Shown here piece by piece: positions 9,012 through 18,745 of a stretch of DNA of 64,000 nucleotides; the stretch's first letter is position 1, and each line of letters begins with the position of its first letter. The translations under genes were made by a program, and so were the position numbers. The notes under the pieces are model-generated. The model was not told the DNA's origin. It saw only the letters and a list, made by a program, of their open reading frames with translations, and made no database searches. The stretch comes from Candidatus Sumerlaea chitinivorans. GTDB lineage: Bacteria; Sumerlaeota; Sumerlaeia; Sumerlaeales; Sumerlaeaceae. The stretch is taken from positions 1 to 64,000 of the forward strand of contig CP030759.1 of the NCBI GenBank assembly GCA_003290465.1, written 5' to 3'.

Positions 9012-10106
9012 TCACGTTGTTGAGCCCACTTCGACTGCAGGCACATAGGCACAGTCGGGCTCGGGGGCAAAGGGGTCGCCGTACACCGCATAGGCGCGGG
9101 CGCGGCTACCGCCGCAAATGGCGCGGTACTCACAGAAGCCGCACTTTCCTCCCAAGCGGTTGGGGTCGCGCAGGGCAACAAACAACTCCTGTTCCTGATA
9201 AGTCTTCACGGCAGATTGTTGCGGGAAGCGACCGCACTCGATGGGAAGAAAACCACTCGGATAGATTTCCCCCACGTGGCTCACGAACATAACCCCTCGG
9301 CCGTCATTCGTCCCGACGGGGGCGTGACGACTCATGCCGTAGAGTCGCTCGGGGGGCGCATCGGGCGCCAGCCCAAGCCGCTGCATGACATACCGGCGAT
9401 AATGGGGAGCCTCGGTGGTTTTTACCGCGTAAGGGCGCTCGCGCGAGGCGCGGTAAAGCTGCTCAAAGACCGTCTCGTATTCGTGGGGAGGGAGTCGGCG
9501 GGCGTGACGGCCTCGGCCCACGGGGACCAGGAAAAACACCGACCACATCTGGATGCCCAGCCCCGTAAGCATCTCGGCCATGGCCTCAAGTTCGGCCGCG
9601 GTCTCCGGGATCACCGTCGTATTGACTTGAACCGGCAGCCCCACGCTTACCGCCCACTCGATCATCTTTAGGCTAAAAGAGAAACTTCCATCGTAGCCAC
9701 GGAAACGATCGTGGGTTTCGGCGCGCGCCCCATCGAGGCTGACCGCAAATCCACAGGCGCCGGCGGCTCGCATTCCCGCAATTGCCTCGCGGCTCATCAG
9801 CGGTGTGGGCGAAGGGGTGATCGCGATTCGTAGACCTTTTGACACGCCATAGGAGATGAGTTCCTCTAAATCTGGGCGCTTCATCGGGTCGCCACCGGTC
9901 AGGACCACCATTGGGCGTTTTGGGAACTGAGCAAGATCATCGAGTAGCGCTTTGCTCTCGGCCGTTGTAAGTTGCTGCGGGTGAGGGTTCACAAATGCAC
10001 TGGCTCGGCAATGACGGCAGACCAAATCACATGCTCGCGTAACCTCATAGAACACGAGGAGTGGGCTGTGGCCGAAATCATCGCGTGAATACATGGGTGG
10101 CGCCAT
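9012..10106 (-). CDS. Radical SAM/SPASM domain protein
   Basis: This 364-residue protein has the radical SAM CX3CX2C motif at Cys26, Cys30 and Cys33 (TRACDLVCRHC), then VLTGGDPMKRPDLEEL and SLDGARAETHDRFRG. A C-terminal SPASM-type auxiliary cluster region is present (IECGRF, CGFCEYRAICGG, then a final Cys in DCAYVP). Overall it resembles the TIGR04053-like group of Ahb/NirJ-related proteins, some of which act in heme-type biosynthesis or peptide modification. The substrate is unknown. No small precursor peptide or heme gene is evident next to it, so I do not assign one. It is upstream of ispG on the same strand and divergent from the propeller gene. Confidence 0.85.
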   Translation of the reverse strand: MAPPMYSRDDFGHSPLLVFYEVTRACDLVCRHCRASAFVNPHPQQLTTAESKALLDDLAQFPKRPMVVLTGGDPMKRPDLEELISYGVSKGLRIAITPSPTPLMSREAIAGMRAAGACGFAVSLDGARAETHDRFRGYDGSFSFSLKMIEWAVSVGLPVQVNTTVIPETAAELEAMAEMLTGLGIQMWSVFFLVPVGRGRHARRLPPHEYETVFEQLYRASRERPYAVKTTEAPHYRRYVMQRLGLAPDAPPERLYGMSRHAPVGTNDGRGVMFVSHVGEIYPSGFLPIECGRFPQQSAVKTYQEQELFVALRDPNRLGGKCGFCEYRAICGGSRARAYAVYGDPFAPEPDCAYVPAVEVGSTT

Positions 10107-10298
10107 GAGGTCCCTGACCTATCGTCGTTCTTCGATGATCTGAAAAACCTAAGGAAGCGACTTCACGATTATTCACCACCGATGTCGGCCTCCTCGCTTA
10201 AACTTGACTTTCGACAAGGCGCCGCCTTCATTAAGGAAGAAAGGGCGTGGCTCTTTTCTTGCCGACGCGATGATTTTTCCAATCCGGGCGGTGCGACC

Positions 10299-11327
10299 GT
10301 GAGAGTTCGTCGAGTTTGCGCTCTCTTCTTAACAATCTTTCTTCTTGGGGCATCCATCACGCATGGAGCACCAGCATTCTTCGCGGTGAACGGCCAGCTC
10401 CTCAGGTTCGACGGCAACGTTGCCAAACGTGCCAGCGTGCGCAGCACTGCGCCGATGTCAGTACAGCGTGTGTGGGGCGCGTTCCGGGACGATACAGTGG
10501 TGGCAACGCTTGGTCCCTCGAGTGCCCAGAGTGCGTCAGAAGGCTTCCACGATGGGCAAGTTCCCGCAGGCGGCCAAGCGGTATTGCTCGATGCCGACGG
10601 GACGGTACGCAAGGTGCTCGCCGACGGTGTGCTTCGCGCTTTTCCTTCTCCCTCGACGGAATGTGTTGCGCTGGTCTTCGTGGATCGGTCACTTGCATTG
10701 TGGCGGGAGGAGGCCTTAACCACCCTATCTCTTCCCGGGAAGGTTAGCCACTTAGCGTGGTCTCCGGATTCCACGCGCATGGCTGTCGTTGTTTATCCGC
10801 CCGATTGGTCGGAAAACGCCGTCAACAATGCCCGCACGACAGCCGATTTCCTGCGACTCCAGCAGAGCAAAATTCTTTTGGTCGATGCGTTGTCGCATAA
10901 TGTGGTTGCCACGCTTGTTGACGACGGAGGGACGAACTACAATCCGTTCTTCTCGCCTGATGGGTCCGCCCTTTATTACATCCACCTCGACGTGATGCGC
11001 GATGACGGGGGACTCTTCCGGTTACAGCTAAATGCTCCGGAACCAGCTTCCCCGGTCCAGCTCACGCAGGTCGGGGAAGGAGAAGGCGGAGTTCCCATCG
11101 GGCGCGTTGGAACCTACCGTTGGCTGAAAGGTGGGCAAATCCTCGTGTTTGAGGCCGGAAAGCCTGATGGCAGCGGCGTCATCTGGCAGATGTCATGGAA
11201 TGGGACGCGTGCCGCGCCTCTGAGTGTCGGCCGATTCCCGCAACCCCTGGATGAGGCACGCATCGCTGTGCTGGGGGCGGACCAAACGCCAATGATTCTT
11301 TCGATTCGCGAGGACAACGGACGATGA
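10299..11327 (+). CDS. Secreted beta-propeller-like protein
   Basis: This 342-residue protein has a Sec signal peptide (VRVRRVCALFLTIFLLGAS ending near THGA) and TolB/WD40-like strand motifs such as LAWSPDSTRMAVVV and NPFFSPDGSALYYI. That suggests a periplasmic propeller, possibly with a binding role. The start is uncertain: GTG at 10299 gives a clean signal peptide, while ATG at 10182 adds 39 residues and has no ribosome binding site. Its stop overlaps the next start in an ATGA (11324-11327), so it is translationally coupled to the M23 endopeptidase. A wall- or surface-related role is inferred from that pairing. Confidence 0.6.
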   Translation: MRVRRVCALFLTIFLLGASITHGAPAFFAVNGQLLRFDGNVAKRASVRSTAPMSVQRVWGAFRDDTVVATLGPSSAQSASEGFHDGQVPAGGQAVLLDADGTVRKVLADGVLRAFPSPSTECVALVFVDRSLALWREEALTTLSLPGKVSHLAWSPDSTRMAVVVYPPDWSENAVNNARTTADFLRLQQSKILLVDALSHNVVATLVDDGGTNYNPFFSPDGSALYYIHLDVMRDDGGLFRLQLNAPEPASPVQLTQVGEGEGGVPIGRVGTYRWLKGGQILVFEAGKPDGSGVIWQMSWNGTRAAPLSVGRFPQPLDEARIAVLGADQTPMILSIREDNGR

Positions 11328-13339
11328 GACATTGGACGCGTCGCATCGGGTTCTTGCTGATTTACTTCGGGGTGGCGGGGAGCGGATTCTCGGCCCCAGC
11401 CTCCTCGCCCCCACCCATCGGTTGGCCGATGAGCAGCCCGAATTCATTTCCTATGACAGCAGCCTTTGATCTCGATTCAGCGGTTGGTGGTCGCGCAGAC
11501 TGGACGGGGTGGGTACTCGGTGAACCAACCGCCGGCTCGGGCCATGCTTACGATGAGCACTCTGGCACCGACTTTGGCATGGTAACTGGCACCAGCCTCT
11601 ATGCCGTCGCCAACGGTACAGTCTACGCGTTGCGCGAATCTGTGCCCAATGATGACCACTCGGATACAGGCAATTACCTCATCCTCAACCACCCGGGCAT
11701 CGCGGGGCGCGACTATCGAACGCGTTACTGGCACTTGGCCCAGAACGGCGTGATCCCAAGTAGTGGGGATTCTGTCACAAAAGGCCAACTTGTCGCCTAT
11801 AGCGATAACACGGGGAACTCCACCGGCCCACATCTGCACTTTGGGATCTCGCTGCTTCCGTCGGACAAGTTGACGTGCCCGTTCTACCATGGATGGTGGG
11901 AGAACGACGAGTTCTATTATGGCGACGGCTATCCCTGCCTCATCTATCTCACTGTCAACACCGGCCCGGCGAATGTTCGCGAGGGAAACTCGACGTCGTA
12001 TCCCATCATTACTCAAGTTCCGGCAGGGGCGCGTTTGGTGGCCACTCAGCGTAACTCATGGTATCGGGTGATGCTCCCAATGCCCCCGGCTGTGGCTCGC
12101 GAAAGCCGCACCCCCACGGGAGCTCTCGCGAGCGGATACACCGAAACTGGTACATGGGCCGACCTCGCCGATAAGTCCACCGTCGCTGATTCCGCGTCAG
12201 ACGCAAATCGCGTCACGCTCTCAGGCCTCGGAAGCCGTGCATCAGGTTTCACGACCGTAGGGGATTCCGGCGACGTCGCAACCTTTGCGTTCAATGCGCC
12301 AAATCAGCGTGGATACTATGACATCTACGCGACGTGGCCAGCGTCCGCAAATGCCGCGAATGTGACCTATCGCGTCACGGATTCAAATGGTGTCACGAGC
12401 GTGGTGGTCCAGCAGGTAGGGTTCTTTGGGTCGAGTGGGAACGGAACAAAAACCAACCCTTATCGCATCACCACAAATCCTTATGTGGCAAACCACACCA
12501 CCGTGGGTGCCCCCAGTGAATGGGCGAGCTACTCTCCCGCGGGCTCGGGAATTTCCGAAGGTGGGCCGGAGAATCTTTACCGCTTCGACCTCCTCACAAC
12601 CTCCACGGTTTTTGTGCAGGTGCAGCACTCTGGCTACCCAACCTTGGATGTGGACATCCACCTGCTGAGCGCCCCTTCAAATACTGCATGCTTGCAACGG
12701 GCCGACTGGTCCTTCACATCCTCTGAACTCGCGCCGGGTACGTATTATATATCGGTGGACACCTATCAAAACGCGAGCCGTGCCACGGCATACACCCTTA
12801 CCGTAAGATTCCAAGAAAGTACACCGTTCCCGAACTCTTGGGTGAAATTGGGGACGTTCTTCTACGATCGAAATGCGGCGGGGAGCGTCCAGATTCTTGA
12901 ATCCACGGTAACCGGGAAACTGGAGCCATCCGCGCCGGGGACTGTGGTCGCCGACGCAATCAAGATAGTTCCGCGGGTCTACCGGCGCACCGGGTGGATT
13001 AGCAACACGTTGGTAAGCCGAATTGATACGGGCGCGACGCCGGTCGGTTCCGTAGGTATTCGCGTAGACGCAACGACAAACTACGATTCGGATGCTTTGT
13101 CGGACTATGTAGAGGTTCCCATTTATGCATCGCCCTCGGGCACTACCTCGAATAGCTCGGCAATTGTCGGTAAGGCGGTGACGGGGCAGCGTTTCGTCTG
13201 CACAGGCCGTAATGGGGATTGGTACCGTGTGGAGTTAAGCCTTGGGACGGATTCGGTGCAGGGCTGGATCTTGGGAGATCACCTCTTTGGCTACCACCTG
13301 GATGCGGTGAGCTCGGTCGAGGACTGGAGCCTCTATTGA
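11324..13339 (+). CDS. Secreted M23-family metalloendopeptidase, multidomain
   Basis: This 671-residue protein has a signal peptide (to about residue 25) and a LytM/M23 domain. The domain has zinc ligands His79 and Asp83 in HSGTDFG and the HLHFG motif with His170 and His172. Such enzymes cut peptidoglycan cross-bridges or glycine-rich peptides. After it come an SH3-like segment (GPANVREGNSTSYPIITQV), a golvesin-like beta domain (GYYDIYATWP), a PPC-like domain (LYRFDLLTTSTVFVQVQHSG, TYYISVDTY), a second golvesin-like part (VVADAIKIVP) and a final SH3-like segment (GDWYRVELSL). The PPC-like part seems inserted into the golvesin-like domain. It is coupled by ATGA to the propeller protein upstream. 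Confidence 0.85.
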   Translation: MRHWTRRIGFLLIYFGVAGSGFSAPASSPPPIGWPMSSPNSFPMTAAFDLDSAVGGRADWTGWVLGEPTAGSGHAYDEHSGTDFGMVTGTSLYAVANGTVYALRESVPNDDHSDTGNYLILNHPGIAGRDYRTRYWHLAQNGVIPSSGDSVTKGQLVAYSDNTGNSTGPHLHFGISLLPSDKLTCPFYHGWWENDEFYYGDGYPCLIYLTVNTGPANVREGNSTSYPIITQVPAGARLVATQRNSWYRVMLPMPPAVARESRTPTGALASGYTETGTWADLADKSTVADSASDANRVTLSGLGSRASGFTTVGDSGDVATFAFNAPNQRGYYDIYATWPASANAANVTYRVTDSNGVTSVVVQQVGFFGSSGNGTKTNPYRITTNPYVANHTTVGAPSEWASYSPAGSGISEGGPENLYRFDLLTTSTVFVQVQHSGYPTLDVDIHLLSAPSNTACLQRADWSFTSSELAPGTYYISVDTYQNASRATAYTLTVRFQESTPFPNSWVKLGTFFYDRNAAGSVQILESTVTGKLEPSAPGTVVADAIKIVPRVYRRTGWISNTLVSRIDTGATPVGSVGIRVDATTNYDSDALSDYVEVPIYASPSGTTSNSSAIVGKAVTGQRFVCTGRNGDWYRVELSLGTDSVQGWILGDHLFGYHLDAVSSVEDWSLY

Positions 13340-13353
13340 ATCGCCCCGCGTAG

Positions 13354-13413
13354 GAACGCGCTTCAAGTTGAAGGCGAAAGCCCCACCTTATTAGGTTTCG
13401 GGGAAGCGCGTTC
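13354..13413 (+). terminator. Long hairpin after M23 gene, no U tract
   Basis: A perfect 11-bp stem, GAACGCGCTTC at 13354-13364 with GAAGCGCGTTC at 13403-13413, encloses 38 bases that can form a smaller inner hairpin (ACCT-tatt-AGGT and CCCC/GGGG pairing). It starts 14 bases past the stop codon of the M23 gene. No run of T follows, so it is not a textbook intrinsic terminator. The rest of 13414-13702 shows only the leader of the next gene. Confidence 0.5.
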
Positions 13414-13702
13414 TCGACGCACAAGACCAGATCAATTGTGCATATACGCACAAATAGTCGCTTTGTAGTTGCCTTTCGCACGCCTTTTCGCTCACAATTG
13501 TGGTTGTCGGGGTGTGTTTGGAGCCGAGGAAGAGTCTGAGGTTTCCCGCGATACATACACTATCAGGCGCGGGTAGATAGCTGCAAGGCCGAGTTGGTTT
13601 TTCGAAGAGCGGAGCATTTTGGGAGGCAGACCTCCCACGCGAGAAATCTCACCTTTATTCGTCTGTTCCGCACACGAATTGTGCGTGGAGGTCTGTGTCA
13701 TC

Positions 13703-16700
13703 ATGTCGCGGTTGGTCCCAAAACCACTCCAGGGGGAATGCGGGTGGAGAGCGATCGCAGGAGCGCTCCTCATTGTCGGTCTGGTAAGCGTAGCAAGAGT
13801 ATTTGCTGTCGGGAACACGCCAGTCAAACCGACGCTCTTCGCGATGCCAATGTACTTCGTGCCAAATGTGGGGCTTGCACAAGCCAAGGTGGATTACGTG
13901 GCGGAGGGTGCCGGGTATTGGGTCGGTCTGAATCATCGAGGTTTCCTATTGGCGCTTCGGCAAAGCCAGAGTGGACGTGGAGTGACAGGTCGTGGGCCTC
14001 TGGAGGATTGCCCTTCAGGGCGTGATCCGGTGGTTGTGAAGTTTGAGTTTGTTGGGGCGCGCGATACGGCCTGTGGGGAAGGGGAGGCAAAGCAGGCCGG
14101 GGTGGTGAATGTTTTTAAAGGCAACGACCCAAGCCGGTGGCGGCGAGGTTTGCCGACCTATGGTCGCATACGCTACCGCGGCGTGTATGCTGGGGTGGAT
14201 GTAGTCTACTATGGGAACGGCCGGCAGCTGGAGTGGGATCTGGAGGTCGCACCGGGAGTTGACGTTGGGCAGGTTCGGCTGCGTTGTGAGGTTCTCTCGT
14301 GGGGCGCACAGACAACGGGAACGCTACGGGGTAATGTCGCCGAAGATGGCTCGCTCGTGATAGAGATCAATGGCCAGCCGCTGCGGTTTGGAGCGCCCAC
14401 GGCGTATGACGTGGTAGGCACTTACCGGCGCCCTGTTGTGGCTCAGTTTCGCGTAGCGAATTTGGAGGCACAGGGCAGAGGCGCCGATGAGAATTTGCAA
14501 CATGGGGAAACAGCCGGCCCGCTCGAGTTCGGATTCGTAGCTCAAGGACACAACCCCGAATACCCCCTTGTCATTGACCCCGTCATCGATTATTCCACGT
14601 ACTTAGGAGGTCCACCCGAAGACTCGATCCGAGATATTGAGGTGGATGCCGACGGAAATGCCTACGTTTGCGGCTTCTCGTATGTGATCGGTTCCAGCGA
14701 TACGCAAGTCGTTGTCCACCAATTCCGATGGACAGGCGAGCACGTTACTACCGTGATTTTTGGGGGATCGGAATTCGACTATGCATACGGCATTGCCCTC
14801 CATCCGAAAGGCAATGTTATTGTGGTCGTGGGTGGAACGGACTCCGAGGATTTTCCTGTCGTCAATGCCTTTCAGGAGCGCCTCACTGGTGTTCATGATG
14901 GCTTTGTGTCTTGCTTTGACATAGAACTAAGTACACCTATCTTCTCCACATACTTTGGCGGTTCTGGCTCGGACACATTTTATGGCGTTGCGACAGACAC
15001 TCTTGGCAATGTGTTTGTGGTTGGAGAGACCTATTCAAATGATTTCCCGGTCATAGACCCTTATGCAGAAAGTTTCGGTGGCATTGTGGATGCAGTGCTC
15101 GTCAAATTTACGGAAGAAGGGGGCTGCGGCTACTCTACATACTTGGGAGGAAATAGCTTTGATTATGCCACAGCCGTTGCAGTGGATCAGTCGGGCAACC
15201 CGTGTGTGGGCGGGGGGACCCTTTCCAACGACTTTCCTGTAGAAACTCGATTTCAGACAACTAACCGGGGGGCATTTGATGGTTTCCTTTCTAAATTTGC
15301 CAACTCAGAATGTAAGCTCTTATTTTCAAGTTATCTTGGCGGATCAGGCTCGGATAGTATTTCTGCGGTGAGAGTAGCTTCAGACGATTCCGTCTTGGTC
15401 GCAGGATTAACAGGATCAAATGATTTCCCAGTTTCCACGTCCCTTTATAGCACCAAGCACGCTTCTATGGATGGATTTATTACGAAGTTTGATAAGTCGT
15501 TAGGATCTTTAACATTCTCCACTTATTTGGGTGGCGACGAATATGATGCAATTACTGGAGTGGATCTCGATCGTTTTAGTAATGTCTATGCGTGCGGTTA
15601 CACATCTTCGAGCAATTTCCCCACACTGTTTCCTGTGCAGAATTCACTGGGGGGAGGTTTTGATGCGTTTCTGACTGGATTACACTCATCTGGGGAACGG
15701 TTATGGTTTTCTACGTATGCTGGTGGTGAAAACGATGACTATGCATACGGGGTGGGAGTCTGGGATGTGAACTCAGGGGGTGTTCTAATTGTAGGTAAGA
15801 CGTTTTCGCCAGACTACCCGACTCGGAACGCTTACACGGGTTCCTACGGTGGCAATGGAGATGGATTTCTCACGTTCTTTGCAGACGATTGCAATTGTAA
15901 CGGGACGGGGGACTACCGGGATCTTTCTAATGGCGTCTCGCAAGACTGCAACTCAAACGGGATTCCTGACGAGTGTGACATTTATCCTAAGACTGGAGGG
16001 GTGATTTGGTCAGAGGATTTTGAGTCTGGCCAGGACAACTGGTATTTATCTGGCCTCTGGCACTTGGAGGTAGGCCACGTGTGCCTCAGCGAGGACGGTT
16101 CACTGACAACCGTAACACGGGCAGCCTATAATAGTGAAACATTCTGTGATTACAACGTCGGAATGACTTATGGCGTCCTTGAGTTAACAACAGAAGTTTT
16201 GGTGCCTGCGTCTGGGGGACTTTTGCGATGGTCTAATTGGGCTGAAAGTGAGAGTATTCCATTTACTACTGAGTGGTGGACAGAAGTATTGGTTGTTAAT
16301 TCCAGTGTTTGGCAACAGGTATTCGAACAGAGTGCAGCTGTCCAGCCACGCTGGGAGGAAGTAGTTGTCGACTTGAGTGCATTTGCCGGTCAAAGAATTC
16401 GCATTCGGTTTGTGTTTGATTCATGGTATACCGATGGGTATTATCGCGGCTGGTATGTCGATGATATTAGAATTAGCGAGATTATTGAGAGTGCCGTAAG
16501 CTTGGACTGTAATAGCAACGAAATTCCAGATGAGTGTGATCTATCCTCCGGCAGATCGCTGGATTGTAACGCAAATAGTGTTCCTGATGAATGCGATATA
16601 GGGAATAATACCAGTTCTGATTGCAATTGGAATAGTGTGCCCGACGAATGTGAACCTGATTGCAATCAGAATGGTGTGCCAGATGAGTGCGACATCTGGT

Positions 16701-18745
16701 ATTGCACATCAATTGACTGCAATGGTAATTCTTATCCTGATGAGTGTGATATAACAAGTGGTGTTGTTTTAGATTACAACGACAACGGCGTACCCGACGA
16801 ATGTGATATCGCCAGTGGTGCAGGAGGCGACTGTAATGGAAATGCAGTATTAGATGAATACGATATCCTAACCTCAGCGTCCGAGGATTGCAATGGGAAT
16901 AAGATCCCGGATGAATGTGAGATGTTTTCGTACACTTCGGACTCACCACACCTATCACCATGGTGGAATGACCAATCACAGACCTGGACCATCATGTTCG
17001 TGCCAGAGGCGGAAACGACGGTGGTTGTCTCCATATCAACCAATATGGATTCGTCATGGTGGCCCACAGAGCAAGTACGTGTGTACGTAAATGATACTTT
17101 TATTAAGAAGGTGCCTTTTGTTTACGGGGGTGAGTATTGTGGTATAAGTAAAGCTGTATTGTATATTGCTCCGGAGACCTTTAATACTCTAATTACAGCA
17201 GCTGGAGGACATGCCGCGTTCCGCCTTGAGGCCGTTAATATATTTGCGGACGAATGTTATCCTCGGTTCGTAGCGGTAGAGATTAGCTATCTTTCCTCAG
17301 AAGTTACCGGTGATATAAACGCGAACGGGGTTTTGGACGAGTGTGAATTTTTGTTCTTGGTGAGAGACGGCTTCGATCCAGAGCTTGGAGGGGACTCGGG
17401 TTGGCGGCCGTTTGGTTTTGAGCAGGTTGGTTTGGGGGATCAGTACTACGACACGACGGAGACGGCGCTTGTGGGTCGGGTTTGGGCGACGGAGGGGCCG
17501 CGGTTCCGTTTTGCGGGCCACGTGAGTTTGCCGGATCTGTGGCTGCCATACTCGGCGGTGGGTTCGGATCATTACGTTCGTGGGAAGTTTTACGTGTATG
17601 CGAAGGGGATCACGGATTGGGGGACGATGACGGAGGGGAGCGATTGGCGGACGACTGGGGCGATGCCCAACGTTCGTCTGCGGCTGTCGCACCGCTACGC
17701 GCAGAATTCAATGCTTGAGATCTTTAACCACGTGAGTGGGGACCCCGGAGCGTCGGATGCGGTGGGAGCGGATATCCGTCCGTCGTCGGATCCAGCGAAT
17801 CCGTCGCTTTACCGAGTGGACTTTGATCCTGTGGACACGCCGTACTTGGTTGCGAATGGTGTGACGGAGGGGATCTGGGCGGCGTACGAGGCGTACTCGG
17901 TGGATGCTCAGGATCAGGGTTTGGTGGGTCTGGCGGAGGTTCAGCTTGGAGTCTATCCGACCTCGCTGTTGCCGGACACGGTTGCGCCGGTGAAGGTGTA
18001 TGCGCCGAGTGCGTCGGATGCTGGGACGTTGGGAGTAGTGTCGCCGACGGACGTCCAGCTTGAGACGCGCCACTTGATGACGGAGCCGGGTGTGGTTCCG
18101 CCGCTGGATCCGTCGGCGCCGCAGCCGCAACACGGGCAAGGGCCGGGAGGCATCACGCTGAGCACGGTGGGCGTGCCAGCGGACCGGTTGGCGATTGCGG
18201 TGCGGGAGTTTGACGCGGGTTCGGACCTGACGCAGCGGGTGCGCGTGGAGCCGAATACGCTCTACAAGATTCGCTTCCATGTCACATCAGCGAATGCAGC
18301 GGTTGTTCAGCCGCAGATGCGGTGTCGAGCGCGGACGTGTCGGTTCCTGTGGAGCCAAAAGTTTGAGGTCGGAGGCGCATGGAATGCGGGGCCTGAATCG
18401 AACACGGATGCGCAACAGGCGCTGCCGGGCGTTGGATGCCAGAACCCCGATCGCGCGCCGAGCGAAACGGTGGGTGGCTGGTACACGCTTCTGATGCACT
18501 CGCCGCTCAATGCGGACATTCGGCCGGAGTATGCATCGGGGACGCCACTTGAGGTGCGGATGCCTGGGCTGACGTCGGAGCCGGGTCCGGGGGTAAACGC
18601 GGCGTCGCTGCGCGACCTGCGGGTGGGCTTCGACGTGCTCGACACGCTCTCGGGCAGCGCGCTCAATTACCTTGAAGAGGGCGAATTCACCCTCGACCGC
18701 ATCGAAATCCGCGCCTACCCGATGCCCCCCGATGGCGGAATGTGA
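13703..18745 (+). CDS. Giant secreted SBBP propeller protein with Ca-type repeats
   Basis: This 1680-residue secreted protein starts at ATG 13703, with GGAGGT ten bases upstream and a signal peptide (AIAGALLIVGLVSVARVFA). In order it has a DUF7948-like N-terminal region (about 45-285); seven SBBP-type repeats (about 295-720; (Y/F)STYLGG, then DGNxYVxG and NDFPV), predicting a seven-bladed propeller; a MAM/immune-inhibitor-A-like sandwich (about 770-930); an array of DCNxNxxPDECD repeats (about 933-1074); a beta domain; one more such repeat (about 1206); and a Gly/Pro-rich beta C-terminus (1216-1680). Base usage changes inside the gene: the middle is AT-richer and the last 1.4 kb is rich in G-ending codons. 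It is probably a cell-surface or adhesion protein; the exact function is unknown. Confidence 0.85.
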   Translation: MSRLVPKPLQGECGWRAIAGALLIVGLVSVARVFAVGNTPVKPTLFAMPMYFVPNVGLAQAKVDYVAEGAGYWVGLNHRGFLLALRQSQSGRGVTGRGPLEDCPSGRDPVVVKFEFVGARDTACGEGEAKQAGVVNVFKGNDPSRWRRGLPTYGRIRYRGVYAGVDVVYYGNGRQLEWDLEVAPGVDVGQVRLRCEVLSWGAQTTGTLRGNVAEDGSLVIEINGQPLRFGAPTAYDVVGTYRRPVVAQFRVANLEAQGRGADENLQHGETAGPLEFGFVAQGHNPEYPLVIDPVIDYSTYLGGPPEDSIRDIEVDADGNAYVCGFSYVIGSSDTQVVVHQFRWTGEHVTTVIFGGSEFDYAYGIALHPKGNVIVVVGGTDSEDFPVVNAFQERLTGVHDGFVSCFDIELSTPIFSTYFGGSGSDTFYGVATDTLGNVFVVGETYSNDFPVIDPYAESFGGIVDAVLVKFTEEGGCGYSTYLGGNSFDYATAVAVDQSGNPCVGGGTLSNDFPVETRFQTTNRGAFDGFLSKFANSECKLLFSSYLGGSGSDSISAVRVASDDSVLVAGLTGSNDFPVSTSLYSTKHASMDGFITKFDKSLGSLTFSTYLGGDEYDAITGVDLDRFSNVYACGYTSSSNFPTLFPVQNSLGGGFDAFLTGLHSSGERLWFSTYAGGENDDYAYGVGVWDVNSGGVLIVGKTFSPDYPTRNAYTGSYGGNGDGFLTFFADDCNCNGTGDYRDLSNGVSQDCNSNGIPDECDIYPKTGGVIWSEDFESGQDNWYLSGLWHLEVGHVCLSEDGSLTTVTRAAYNSETFCDYNVGMTYGVLELTTEVLVPASGGLLRWSNWAESESIPFTTEWWTEVLVVNSSVWQQVFEQSAAVQPRWEEVVVDLSAFAGQRIRIRFVFDSWYTDGYYRGWYVDDIRISEIIESAVSLDCNSNEIPDECDLSSGRSLDCNANSVPDECDIGNNTSSDCNWNSVPDECEPDCNQNGVPDECDIWYCTSIDCNGNSYPDECDITSGVVLDYNDNGVPDECDIASGAGGDCNGNAVLDEYDILTSASEDCNGNKIPDECEMFSYTSDSPHLSPWWNDQSQTWTIMFVPEAETTVVVSISTNMDSSWWPTEQVRVYVNDTFIKKVPFVYGGEYCGISKAVLYIAPETFNTLITAAGGHAAFRLEAVNIFADECYPRFVAVEISYLSSEVTGDINANGVLDECEFLFLVRDGFDPELGGDSGWRPFGFEQVGLGDQYYDTTETALVGRVWATEGPRFRFAGHVSLPDLWLPYSAVGSDHYVRGKFYVYAKGITDWGTMTEGSDWRTTGAMPNVRLRLSHRYAQNSMLEIFNHVSGDPGASDAVGADIRPSSDPANPSLYRVDFDPVDTPYLVANGVTEGIWAAYEAYSVDAQDQGLVGLAEVQLGVYPTSLLPDTVAPVKVYAPSASDAGTLGVVSPTDVQLETRHLMTEPGVVPPLDPSAPQPQHGQGPGGITLSTVGVPADRLAIAVREFDAGSDLTQRVRVEPNTLYKIRFHVTSANAAVVQPQMRCRARTCRFLWSQKFEVGGAWNAGPESNTDAQQALPGVGCQNPDRAPSETVGGWYTLLMHSPLNADIRPEYASGTPLEVRMPGLTSEPGPGVNAASLRDLRVGFDVLDTLSGSALNYLEEGEFTLDRIEIRAYPMPPDGGM
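16498..16925 (+). repeat. Tandem DCNxNxxPDECD-coding repeats
   Basis: About eight in-frame copies of a 36-60 base unit encode DCNxN(G/S)xPDECDI followed by a short variable linker. A further copy precedes the array at about 15939-15975 and another follows at about 17320-17345. Regular Asp/Asn spacing resembles dockerin- or thrombospondin-3-like calcium loops. One copy has lost its first Cys (LDYNDNGVPDECDI) and one reads VLDEYDI, so the cysteines are not all retained. Confidence 0.85.

Noticed and set aside
16498-16925. CRISPR array
   Set aside because: The repeats are in-frame coding units with conserved amino acids, variable length and no unique spacers.
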